22,190 bases of DNA from a virus. Position 1 is the first letter of the stretch. Each line of letters begins with the position of its first letter. The stretch covers positions 1-22,190 of IMG/VR virus record IMGVR_UViG_3300006789_000203, one strand, 5' to 3'. Positions 1 through 4,980 of this stretch are shown piece by piece. The notes beneath the pieces are model-generated. The model was not told where the DNA came from. It saw only the letters and a program-made list of their open reading frames with translations, and made no database searches. The translations under genes were made by a program, and so were the position numbers.

Positions 1-75
1 TGACGGCTTAAAACCTTGCATGTCTGAGCGTTTAACGCGCAAATACCCGTGCGTTGGTGTGCTAATCCACTCCAT
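1..75 (-). CDS. Partial small gene of unknown function, 3' end cut by window edge
   Basis: An open frame starts with ATG at 75 and reads leftward through 25 codons to the window edge without a stop; the peptide begins MEWISTPTHGYLRV. A very strong Shine-Dalgarno sequence (AGGAGG, about 7 bases before the ATG) lies in the end of the preceding gene, whose TAA stop overlaps this start as TAATG, so the two are probably translationally coupled. It is the last visible member of a leftward four-gene operon. I do not recognise the product with confidence and too little is visible to assign a function. Confidence 0.6.
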   Translation of the reverse strand, partial: MEWISTPTHGYLRVKRSDMQGFKPS

Positions 76-671
76 TATGCTACCTCCTCAAACTCTTTAA
101 CCAGTTCAGCCAGTACGTCAGATCTATCATAACCTACAACATCTAAGTCAATGTAACCCGTGTTGGTTTTTGCGCTACATCTTATATATTCATCATTAAT
201 ACGACTGGTGCAAGAAAACTCCATGCTCTCGACTATTATATAAAAGTCATGAAATTGCTCGTTAAATATCTCGTGTAGTTCATGCTCGTCATTAAGTAAG
301 CAATAAGCCGTGTCAGTGTAATTCCCTCTCACATCTCCGAACCTATGAAATTTAACAGCTAAAACAATGCCCTCGCCTTGCGCTGGTGTATATATTCTAT
401 AATCAAAATCGTTCGAAATCATACCCCCCCAGTTATAAGAATTGTCAGCGTGTTTATAGTCTAGATTTTCAATATCGTCAACACTTTCAACTTCTAATAA
501 AGCGCATACCCTATTATTAGTAATTTCACAATCTCCCAGCGCGTCCACTAGTTCAAGTATATCGACTGTAATATCGTCCTCGCTTCGTGCTGGTAAAACT
601 TGCGATTGCCCGAAAATATCAACCGTTGCGCCTCTCAGTTCTATTAAATCTCTTTTAATATCTTTTATCAT
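75..671 (-). CDS. Hypothetical acidic protein, 198 aa, leftward operon
   Basis: This is a 198-residue, clearly acidic protein that I do not recognise. It begins MIKDIKRDLIEL and ends VKEFEEVA, with several Asp/Glu-rich stretches and no signal peptide, membrane segment or cysteine-rich zinc motif. I chose the ATG at 671 because GGAG lies 7 bases upstream and because this ATG overlaps the stop of the upstream 36-residue gene as ATGA. The frame stays open upstream to a TTG at 713, but that start has no comparable ribosome site and would lie inside the membrane-protein gene. Its own stop overlaps the next leftward start as TAATG. Position in a leftward operon, opposite to the virion genes, suggests an early or accessory (host take-over or control) role, which is inference only. 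Confidence 0.75.
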   Translation of the reverse strand: MIKDIKRDLIELRGATVDIFGQSQVLPARSEDDITVDILELVDALGDCEITNNRVCALLEVESVDDIENLDYKHADNSYNWGGMISNDFDYRIYTPAQGEGIVLAVKFHRFGDVRGNYTDTAYCLLNDEHELHEIFNEQFHDFYIIVESMEFSCTSRINDEYIRCSAKTNTGYIDLDVVGYDRSDVLAELVKEFEEVA

Positions 672-778
672 AGTATTACTCCAGTATTGATTAATGCCAG
701 CATAGTAATACAAAATACCATGCCAGCAATTATTAAAACATCTCTTGTTTTGTTTTCGTCCTCGACCCAGTTACTCAT
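668..778 (-). CDS. Small single-pass membrane protein, 36 aa
   Basis: A short gene reads leftward from ATG at 778 to TGA at 668-670. The protein starts MSNWVEDENKTRD, a charged N-terminal tail, followed by one hydrophobic segment of about 23 residues (VLIIAGMVFCITMLALINTG) that runs almost to the C-terminus. It looks like a single-pass membrane peptide. Support for its being real is strong for its size: GGAGGT stands 5 bases before the ATG, the start overlaps the previous gene's stop as ATGA, and its stop overlaps the next gene's start as ATGA, so the three genes form one translationally linked chain. Possible roles by analogy are small holin-like, superinfection-exclusion or membrane-modulating peptides; nothing in the sequence decides between them. 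Confidence 0.7.
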   Translation of the reverse strand: MSNWVEDENKTRDVLIIAGMVFCITMLALINTGVIL

Positions 779-1047
779 AACAAACCTCCAACCCAGCCTC
801 GAACGTCCACGCGTCCAGCTTTTACATCGTCATCAGTTGGTGCTGGTATGTGCGATTGCTCCCAAGCCCTGCAAAGTCCTATCTCAATAGGTAACATATC
901 CCAACCCACAACGTAGTAATTTTCGTTATAGTTTTCTACATACCCAGTTGTATTAACTTCGTATTCCGTTCCGATTGTCTTACTATGCCAATCAGCGAAC
1001 GCGTACGCTTCGCTCCTGGTCATCTCTTGCGTTTCGTATGTTTCCAT
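775..1047 (-). CDS. Hypothetical protein, 90 aa, first gene of leftward operon
   Basis: This 90-residue protein (METYETQEMTRSEAYAFADWH... ending WVGGLL) has no motif I can name. It is acidic, rich in Tyr and Trp in the middle (NYNENYYVVGWDM), and has no membrane segment. The ATG at 1047 is preceded by GGAG about 8 bases upstream and lies roughly 28 bases downstream of the transcription start predicted from the sigma70-type promoter at 1082-1111. Its TGA overlaps the start of the 36-residue membrane protein (ATGA), so this gene heads a coupled operon. Function unknown; placement suggests an early-expressed accessory phage gene. Confidence 0.75.
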   Translation of the reverse strand: METYETQEMTRSEAYAFADWHSKTIGTEYEVNTTGYVENYNENYYVVGWDMLPIEIGLCRAWEQSHIPAPTDDDVKAGRVDVRGWVGGLL

Positions 1048-1081
1048 AGTTGTTGCTCCATGTTTGCAAAATTGCCTTTAT

Positions 1082-1111
1082 ATTATAAACATACTTCCCA
1101 CTATGTAGCAA
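1082..1111 (-). promoter_or_regulatory. Leftward sigma70-type promoter for the minus-strand operon
   Basis: Read on the minus strand there is a perfect -10 hexamer TATAAT (1082-1087) and a -35 candidate TTGCTA (1106-1111, 4 of 6 matches to TTGACA) separated by 18 bases. Predicted initiation near 1075 leaves a leader of about 28 bases before the ATG at 1047. It is the only convincing housekeeping-type promoter I found in the window, consistent with host RNA polymerase reading the leftward operon. Confidence 0.65.
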
Positions 1112-1350
1112 TGTATTTATTAATTAATTCTATTTACTTGTTATCCATGCTTAACTGGTGCAATATAACCGCTCTAGCAATGATAATATCATTTGTGTAA
1201 TGTTTACCAGCATAGGGGTGCGACAGCGACAACTAATAAAGGTTTAATACAATGCTCCTGGTATAGTGATTACCTATAACAGTTATATATATATAAACCA
1301 GTAACCCTAACCTGGTTAAGTGTTAATCAATAACTAACCAATAGATATTC

Positions 1351-1370
1351 AATGAATAACGTTGTTCATT
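1351..1370. promoter_or_regulatory. 20-bp palindrome, candidate operator
   Basis: AATGAATAACGTTGTTCATT is a dyad with 9 of 10 paired positions matching its own reverse complement (centre between 1360 and 1361). Such symmetry in a divergent intergenic region is typical of a binding site for a dimeric helix-turn-helix repressor. No repressor gene lies in the window, so the binding protein is unknown. Confidence 0.45.
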
Positions 1371-1523
1371 CACTCTCACTCGCTCCCAGCATTTGTCGCC
1401 TGGTGTAAAAACCCTATAAAACCCCCGTGCTACAGCGATTTCACGCGATTTAAACGACCCCGACCCCCCAAACGGCTACCCGTGCTATATACATAAGGTT
1501 AATTCCACACAGCGGAGGGAAAA

Positions 1524-1571
1524 TTGATTATAATTTACCTAAGTAAACAAGGTAACCAGAGAGGATTATGA
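1524..1571 (+). CDS. Possible 15-codon leader peptide before the small terminase gene
   Basis: A TTG at 1524 follows a strong ribosome site (GGAGG at 1514-1518, 5-base spacer) and opens 15 codons (MIIIYLSKQGNQRGL if initiated) ending in a TGA at 1569-1571 that overlaps the ATG of the small terminase gene (ATGA). The terminase's own SD-like GAGAGGA lies only 2-3 bases from its ATG, a poor spacing, so coupling from a leader could matter. The alternative is that the GGAGG is chance or a relic and there is no peptide; the start codon is weak and the peptide is short. Confidence 0.3.
   Translation: MIIIYLSKQGNQRGL
1529..1534 (+). promoter_or_regulatory. Weak candidate -10 box for the rightward genes
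   Basis: A perfect TATAAT hexamer lies 34 bases upstream of the small terminase ATG, on the plus strand. No acceptable -35 hexamer is found at 16-19 bases upstream (nearest is TTCCAC with a 20-base gap), and a start from here would bypass the GGAGG of the possible leader peptide. In an AT-rich genome such a box can arise by chance. Confidence 0.25.
1535..1555 (+). promoter_or_regulatory. Inverted repeat upstream of small terminase start
   Basis: TTACCT (1535-1540) and AGGTAA (1550-1555) form a perfect 6-bp inverted repeat with a 9-base spacer. It sits inside the possible leader peptide, 12 bases before the terminase ATG. It could be a protein-binding half-site pair or an mRNA hairpin near the ribosome site; the stem is short and AT-rich, so the RNA form would be weak. 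Confidence 0.35.
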
Positions 1572-2005
1572 GTACAGATTTAGTTAGAAACGACCAACAG
1601 GCAGAGTTTATAAGGCTTTTCGTGGGGTCACAGTGGGCAGGGAACGCTTCTGCTTGTGCTATTGGCGCAGGGTATAGCAAGGATACTGCAAAGCAGAAAG
1701 GCTATCAGTTGAAAAGGAAGTTTGCTGATAAGATCAAAGATGAAACCGTTAGAATGATTGCAGATAGCGCTACACTAGGGCTTGCAGGGGTTTTGGAATT
1801 GGCTAAAAATGCTACAAATGATAGCGTTCGATTGCAGGCTTGCAAGGATTTGTTGGATAGAGCAGGGTTTAATGCTATTAACCAGATAGAGATCTCAGGC
1901 ATGGATAAGAAGTCAGATGAAGAGTTGAAGGAAGAGTTAAATCGTCTTTTAAACGCAAATATCATCGATGTAACCCCAGAAGTTTCTACACAGGTAGGAG
2001 TTTGA
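1568..2005 (+). CDS. terS: Terminase small subunit
   Basis: The product recognises phage DNA and delivers it to the large terminase for packaging. The 145-residue protein has the hallmark N-terminal pattern of the Terminase_2-type small subunits: about residues 11-50 read as a helix-turn-helix region with AFI/QAEFI start, A..IGAGYSKDTAKQKGYQL in the centre, followed by a helical oligomerisation part (residues 55-105; LELAKNATNDSVRLQACKDLLDRAGF) and an acidic/charged C-terminus that usually contacts the large subunit. It is followed by the large terminase gene after one small gene, the usual order. The ATG at 1568 has a short-spaced SD-like GAGAGGA. Family assignment rests on pattern recognition; length and context agree. 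Confidence 0.8.
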   Translation: MSTDLVRNDQQAEFIRLFVGSQWAGNASACAIGAGYSKDTAKQKGYQLKRKFADKIKDETVRMIADSATLGLAGVLELAKNATNDSVRLQACKDLLDRAGFNAINQIEISGMDKKSDEELKEELNRLLNANIIDVTPEVSTQVGV

Positions 2006-2009
2006 TGTA

Positions 2010-2027
2010 TATTAGATAAAACTAATA
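2010..2027. repeat. AT-rich stem-loop after the small terminase gene
   Basis: TATTAG (2010-2015) and CTAATA (2022-2027) pair perfectly around a 6-base loop just after the terS stop. There is no T-tract after it, so it is not a convincing terminator. The gap to the next gene (2006-2094, 89 bases) shows nothing else I can support. Confidence 0.3.
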
Positions 2028-2094
2028 ATACTGCTGTGTAAGGGATAAGTGACCAACGCTCAGTAGGGAAACACTTTTACTTTTTAGAGGGAAA

Positions 2095-2262
2095 ATGAAG
2101 CATAATATTGAAGATTGTAAAGTTAAATTGAGATCGATCTGGAGTTTAGCTCAACAGATTAAAGTTGGAGTTAAGACTAATGATGTTGAATCTCATGTTA
2201 TTGTAATGTTAGCTGAGATGATTCAACAAGATACCCAACTCTTGGCACAGGAAGAAGAATGA
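2095..2262 (+). CDS. Small hypothetical protein between the terminase genes, 55 aa
   Basis: An ATG at 2095 with a good SD (AGAGGG, about 4 bases upstream) opens 55 codons ending in TGA at 2260-2262, which overlaps the large terminase start as ATGA. The protein (MKHNIEDCKVKLRSIWSLAQQ... ending LLAQEEE) reads as two amphipathic helices with an acidic end and no membrane segment. Nothing identifies a function. Its coupling to the large terminase gene suggests stoichiometric co-expression with it, for example as a packaging accessory factor, but that is inference. Confidence 0.7.
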   Translation: MKHNIEDCKVKLRSIWSLAQQIKVGVKTNDVESHVIVMLAEMIQQDTQLLAQEEE

Positions 2263-3692
2263 GTATTGAAGAAGCATTAAAAATTGCTAAAGAACTTCAG
2301 TTTAGGCAGGATCATAACAAGTTAAAGCATTATCGTCCTTATGATTATCAAGAGAAATATCATAATACAATAGCATCTCAGAAATTATTGATGGCTGGTA
2401 ACCGTATTGGTAAATCTTTTTGTGGTGCAGCAGAATTAGCCTTTCATTTAACTGGATTGTATCCTAAGTGGTGGCAAGGTAGGAAATGGGATAGACCTAT
2501 TAGAGCTTGGGCAGGTGGTGCATCTAATGAAACCACTCGTGATATTTGTCAAAAAGAGTTATTTGGACAACCTGACGACCCTTCTGCTAGGGGAACAGGT
2601 GCTATTCCTTTAAGTTTAATGGGTGAAACTACTCGTAAACCAGGTGTGCCTCACGCCCACAACTCTGCCATGGTTAAACATGTTAGTGGAGGCTGGTCGA
2701 GAATCGGTTTTAAAGCCTATGAGATGGGTAAAGAGAAGTGGATGGGTGAATCATTAGACGTTATTTGGCTAGATGAAGAGCCACCACAAGATATTTATTC
2801 ACAAGCAGTTACTCGTACAGCAGATAAAGCAGGCATGGTGTATATGACATTTACTCCTGAGAGTGGAATGACTGAAACAATCGCTCAATTTATTAATGAT
2901 CTTAAACCAGGTCAGTATATGCAACAAGCAGGGTGGGATGATGCACCTCACATGACTGAAGAGGTTAAAGAACAGATATTAGCAGCACTACCACCTCATG
3001 AAAGAAAGATGCGTGAACAAGGGATTCCTTCTCTTGGCTCAGGTTTAGTGTTTCCAGTGCCAGAAGATTCCATTAAGTGTGAACCATTTGAAATACCTGC
3101 TCACTTTCCCAGGGTTTGTGGCATGGACTATGGTTGGGATCACCCGACTACAGCAGCGTGGATAGCTTGGGATAGAGATGCAGATATTGTTTATATATAT
3201 GACACTTATTCACAAAGACAAGAAGTGCCTGCAGTGCATGCAGCTGCTATTAATGCAAGACCAAAGTGGATACCAGTGATCTGGCCGAGAGATGGTCGTC
3301 AAGCAGATAAAGGATCTGGTACTCCACTAGCAGATCAATACCGCGAATTAGGTGTAAACATGCTAAAAGGAGATAATAGGTCTTGGGGTGGTTGGTTCAC
3401 TAATCCTCCGATTGCAGGATTAAAAGAGGGTTCTGGAGGGGTTTCGTTAGAATCAGGTATAATGGACTTGCTTGAAAGGATGAAAACGGGTAGACTAAAG
3501 ATATTCTCGAATCAGCCTGAGATATTTGAAGAATTACGGATGTATCACAGGAAGGAAGGACGAATTGTTCCGTTCAGAGATGACTTGATTTCTGCTATGA
3601 GATATGCTGTTTTGTCATTAAGACATGCTAGGGTACACGATACACAACCTAGACAGTATCAAGCAGATAGTGACTTTAATATATTTACATAG
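2259..3692 (+). CDS. terL: Terminase large subunit (packaging ATPase/nuclease)
   Basis: This is the DNA packaging motor that pumps DNA through the portal and cuts the concatemer. The 477-residue protein has the two expected domains. The N-terminal ATPase has Walker A AGNRIGKS at residues 46-53 and Walker B VIWLDEE at 168-174 (D172, with E173/E174 as catalytic carboxylate). The C-terminal RNase H-like nuclease has GMDYGWDH (D290) and a closing RDDLISAMRYAV (D441/D442), the usual metal-binding aspartates. Length is normal for podovirus terminases. The ATG at 2259 has AGGA 6 bases upstream and overlaps the preceding stop (ATGA). Its last codons (NIFT, stop) form the left end of a 44-bp direct repeat shared with the duplicated genes that follow. 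Confidence 0.93.
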   Translation: MSIEEALKIAKELQFRQDHNKLKHYRPYDYQEKYHNTIASQKLLMAGNRIGKSFCGAAELAFHLTGLYPKWWQGRKWDRPIRAWAGGASNETTRDICQKELFGQPDDPSARGTGAIPLSLMGETTRKPGVPHAHNSAMVKHVSGGWSRIGFKAYEMGKEKWMGESLDVIWLDEEPPQDIYSQAVTRTADKAGMVYMTFTPESGMTETIAQFINDLKPGQYMQQAGWDDAPHMTEEVKEQILAALPPHERKMREQGIPSLGSGLVFPVPEDSIKCEPFEIPAHFPRVCGMDYGWDHPTTAAWIAWDRDADIVYIYDTYSQRQEVPAVHAAAINARPKWIPVIWPRDGRQADKGSGTPLADQYRELGVNMLKGDNRSWGGWFTNPPIAGLKEGSGGVSLESGIMDLLERMKTGRLKIFSNQPEIFEELRMYHRKEGRIVPFRDDLISAMRYAVLSLRHARVHDTQPRQYQADSDFNIFT

Positions 3693-3719
3693 GAGAAAAC
3701 CATGGGCGGAGTAGTAAGA
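3676..3719 (+). repeat. 44-bp perfect direct repeat, copy 1
   Basis: This segment spans the last codons of the large terminase gene, the AGGAG ribosome site and the first six codons of the next gene (MGGVVR). It is identical to 4019-4062, 343 bases away; the flanking bases differ (T versus G before, T versus G after). Confidence 0.97.
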
Positions 3720-4022
3720 TTAGTCAAAAGCATGAGGCGTGGTAGTACACCTTTACCCGTTATGGATTTTAAAGATAGTGCTGGAGTATCAGCGCCACAA
3801 GATCTACAAGACGCTGGAAGAAGAGGTATGTCTGCAATTGTGACTGGAAAGCCAATTGAAAACGAAGTAGAAGCTCCACCAGAGACTGAAGAGACTTTAC
3901 TTAAAAAGAAAGAGACTTTACTTAAAAAGAAGAAGAAAGGTCGTTACTCAACACTACTGACAGGCGGAAAAGGCGTTACAGGTGGTGTAGATATTGAAAA
4001 GAAATCATTATTAGGTAGTTAA
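3702..4022 (+). CDS. Small basic protein with C-terminal GRY-LLTGG-SLLGS tail, 106 aa (paralogue A)
   Basis: This 106-residue protein begins MGGVVRLVKSMRRGS, has a variable acidic middle, then a Lys-rich duplicated ETLLKKK segment (residues 64-77) and the tail KKKGRYSTLLTGGKG...KKSLLGS. The next gene (100 aa) shares the start and the tail, and a third at 4973 shares the tail, so this is a local paralogous family. Small proteins with a Lys/Arg-rich segment followed by an I/LLTG...LLG tail are common near portal genes of podoviruses; T7 gp7.3 (a small basic tail/ejected protein, also near the portal) is the closest analogue I can suggest, not a demonstrated homologue. AGGAG lies 6 bases before the ATG. 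Likely a virion component; function unproven. Confidence 0.75.
   Translation: MGGVVRLVKSMRRGSTPLPVMDFKDSAGVSAPQDLQDAGRRGMSAIVTGKPIENEVEAPPETEETLLKKKETLLKKKKKGRYSTLLTGGKGVTGGVDIEKKSLLGS
3891..3932 (+). repeat. Internal 21-bp tandem repeat (ETLLKKK x2)
   Basis: Two adjacent 21-base units (3891-3911 and 3912-3932) differ at one base and encode ETLLKKK twice. The neighbouring paralogue has its own version at 4219-4254 with different bases, so the doubling arose in the ancestor or twice. Confidence 0.9.
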
Positions 4023-4062
4023 TATATTTACATAGGAGAAAACCATGGGCGGAGTAGTAAGA
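4019..4062 (+). repeat. 44-bp perfect direct repeat, copy 2
   Basis: This copy is identical to 3676-3719. Its left half carries an untranslated remnant of the large terminase 3' end (AATATATTTACATAG) although no terminase gene precedes it here, which shows it was copied from upstream. Confidence 0.97.
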
Positions 4063-4347
4063 GTTTTCAAAAATCTCGTTGCACCATCGAAAGACCCAGC
4101 AGCGCCATTAGTAAGAGCGTTTGCTGCAAAAAAATCTGGAACAAACATTTTAGAAAAACCAGAAAGCGTTGTTAAAGATGTAATTCCAGATAATGAAGTA
4201 GAAATGCCAGAAGCTACAGAGACTTTATTGAAAAAAGAGACTTTATTGAAAAAAAAGAAAAAAGGTCGTTACGGCACACTACTAACAGGTGGAAAAGGCG
4301 TTTTAGGAAGTCCAGATATTAAAAAGAAATCATTATTAGGTAGTTAA
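4045..4347 (+). CDS. Small basic protein with GRY-LLTGG-SLLGS tail, 100 aa (paralogue A')
   Basis: This is the tandem duplicate of the preceding gene. The first six residues MGGVVR and their upstream 38 bases are identical at the DNA level; the middle has diverged (NLVAPSKDPAAPLVRAFAAKK), while ETLLKKETLLKKKKKGRY.TLLTGGKG and the final KKKSLLGS are kept. The 18-bp unit encoding ETLLKK is perfectly doubled at 4219-4254. The conserved ends and divergent middle suggest that the N-terminal peptide and the C-terminal tail are the functional contacts. Same inferred role as its neighbour (small virion or ejected protein), unproven. AGGAG stands 6 bases before the ATG. Its stop is one base from the next start. 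Confidence 0.75.
   Translation: MGGVVRVFKNLVAPSKDPAAPLVRAFAAKKSGTNILEKPESVVKDVIPDNEVEMPEATETLLKKETLLKKKKKGRYGTLLTGGKGVLGSPDIKKKSLLGS
4219..4254 (+). repeat. Internal 18-bp perfect tandem repeat (ETLLKK x2)
   Basis: The 18-base unit at 4219-4236 is repeated exactly at 4237-4254, encoding ETLLKK twice just before the KKKGRY tail. Confidence 0.9.
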
Positions 4348-4348
4348 T

Positions 4349-4561
4349 ATGGGAAAGAAAAGCGCACCACAGCCTTTTATTCAGCCGATGACATCTGTTC
4401 CAGATGCAGTTGATAGAGAAGAGTTGGATAAAAAGACTACAGAAGATATTGATAAAGCTAAGATAGCTAAAGCATCTACAAAAGATGGCGTTGCAGCGCC
4501 TCAAGCATCACTATTGGCTGAAAGAGAGTTTTGGAAAAAGAAAGAATCACTGCTTAAATGA
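4349..4561 (+). CDS. Small hypothetical protein, 70 aa, related to the tail family but lacking the GRY-LLTGG tail
   Basis: The 70-residue protein begins MGKKSAPQPF, matching the start of the later 77-residue gene (MGKKSAPYVP), and ends FWKKKESLLK, which resembles the E-(T/S)LLK segment that stands just before the KKKGRY tail in the two preceding genes. The tail itself is missing: the stop overlaps the acetyltransferase start as ATGA. It therefore looks like a family member that lost its C-terminus, or a shorter variant. The ATG is one base after the previous stop and has only a weak SD-like AGG, so it probably depends on translational coupling. Function unknown; likely a small virion-associated protein. 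Confidence 0.65.
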   Translation: MGKKSAPQPFIQPMTSVPDAVDREELDKKTTEDIDKAKIAKASTKDGVAAPQASLLAEREFWKKKESLLK

Positions 4562-4980
4562 TCGAAATCAAACCTAATGCGGGGCAAGAAGTCACGGATT
4601 GGGTAGCAGAACGAGTAGATGCTACTACTTTTGGTGATAGTGTCAATTTTGGTTTTTTTGAAGATGACAAATTAGTAGGTGGAGTAGTTTTTAGTGAGTA
4701 CCGTGTAGAGGATATTACATTCTCTGGTGCTTTTGAAGACAAAAGATGTTTCACGAAACGCAATTTGCGCTACTTCTTTGAATATCCTTTCAGACAACTC
4801 AAGTGTCACAGAATTACAGCATATACCGAAACGGACAACAAAAGGGCTAATAAGTTACTTAAAAACCTTGGTTTTACCCTTGAAGGGACTATGCGAGAAA
4901 TATCAGAAAAGGGAAAGGATGCCAACATATATGGTATGCTTGACCGCGAATGTAAATGGTTAGGAGATAACAATGGGTAA
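4558..4980 (+). CDS. GNAT-family N-acetyltransferase
   Basis: GNAT enzymes transfer an acetyl group from acetyl-CoA to an amine. The 140-residue protein shows the family's features: a central beta-rich part (GFFEDDKLVGGVVFSEY), a conserved acceptor strand and a C-terminal signature with ETDNKRANKLLKNLGFTLEGTMRE at about residues 92-115 (N-x-R/A ... LGF..EG..R), typical of the RimJ/RimL-like branch found in phage structural clusters. The substrate is unknown; protein N-termini or lysines of host or virion proteins are possible. The start overlaps the preceding stop (ATGA), and the end overlaps the next start by 8 bases, so it is co-translated with the small tail-family genes. No ribosome site of its own is visible. 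Confidence 0.85.
   Translation: MIEIKPNAGQEVTDWVAERVDATTFGDSVNFGFFEDDKLVGGVVFSEYRVEDITFSGAFEDKRCFTKRNLRYFFEYPFRQLKCHRITAYTETDNKRANKLLKNLGFTLEGTMREISEKGKDANIYGMLDRECKWLGDNNG

Larger units (their letters stand above)
1048..1567. other. Divergent control region between the leftward operon and the packaging/virion genes
   Basis: About 520 bases hold no convincing gene longer than a leader peptide. From left to right there are: the leftward promoter (1082-1111); a perfect 14-bp AT palindrome TTATATATATATAA (1283-1296); an 11-bp dyad TAACC-T-GGTTA (1308-1318); a 20-bp near-perfect palindrome (1351-1370); a C-rich stretch (1381-1480, 38 C versus 17 G by hand count) containing CCCGTGCTA twice (1424-1432 and 1479-1487); and an inverted repeat next to the small terminase start (1535-1555). 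The pentamer ACCAG/CTGGT occurs seven times between 1155 and 1559. The place, next to the small terminase gene and between divergent operons, would suit an operator region, a packaging (pac/cos) site or an origin; the sequence does not say which. Confidence 0.6.

Noticed and set aside
382-389. Chi-like octamer GCTGGTGT
   Set aside because: Differs from the E. coli Chi site in the last base, and GCTGGT is common here because of frequent codons; the host is unknown.
672-713. N-terminal extension of the 198-residue minus-strand protein to a TTG at 713
   Set aside because: The ATG at 671 has GGAG and an ATGA overlap; the TTG has no SD and lies inside the membrane-protein gene.
687-890. 67-residue plus-strand open frame
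   Set aside because: Shadow of the coupled minus-strand genes; no ribosome site.
985-1200. 71-residue plus-strand open frame overlapping the leftward operon start
   Set aside because: Overlaps a well-supported minus-strand gene and its promoter, and lacks an SD.
1411-1481. G-quadruplex on the minus strand of the C-rich island
   Set aside because: G-runs exist, but one loop is about 31 bases, so no strict four-tract pattern with short loops is present.
1450-1494. 14-codon hydrophobic minus-strand frame (MYIARVAVWGVGVV)
   Set aside because: Very short, only a weak SD-like GGA, and placed in a low-complexity C/G-run region.
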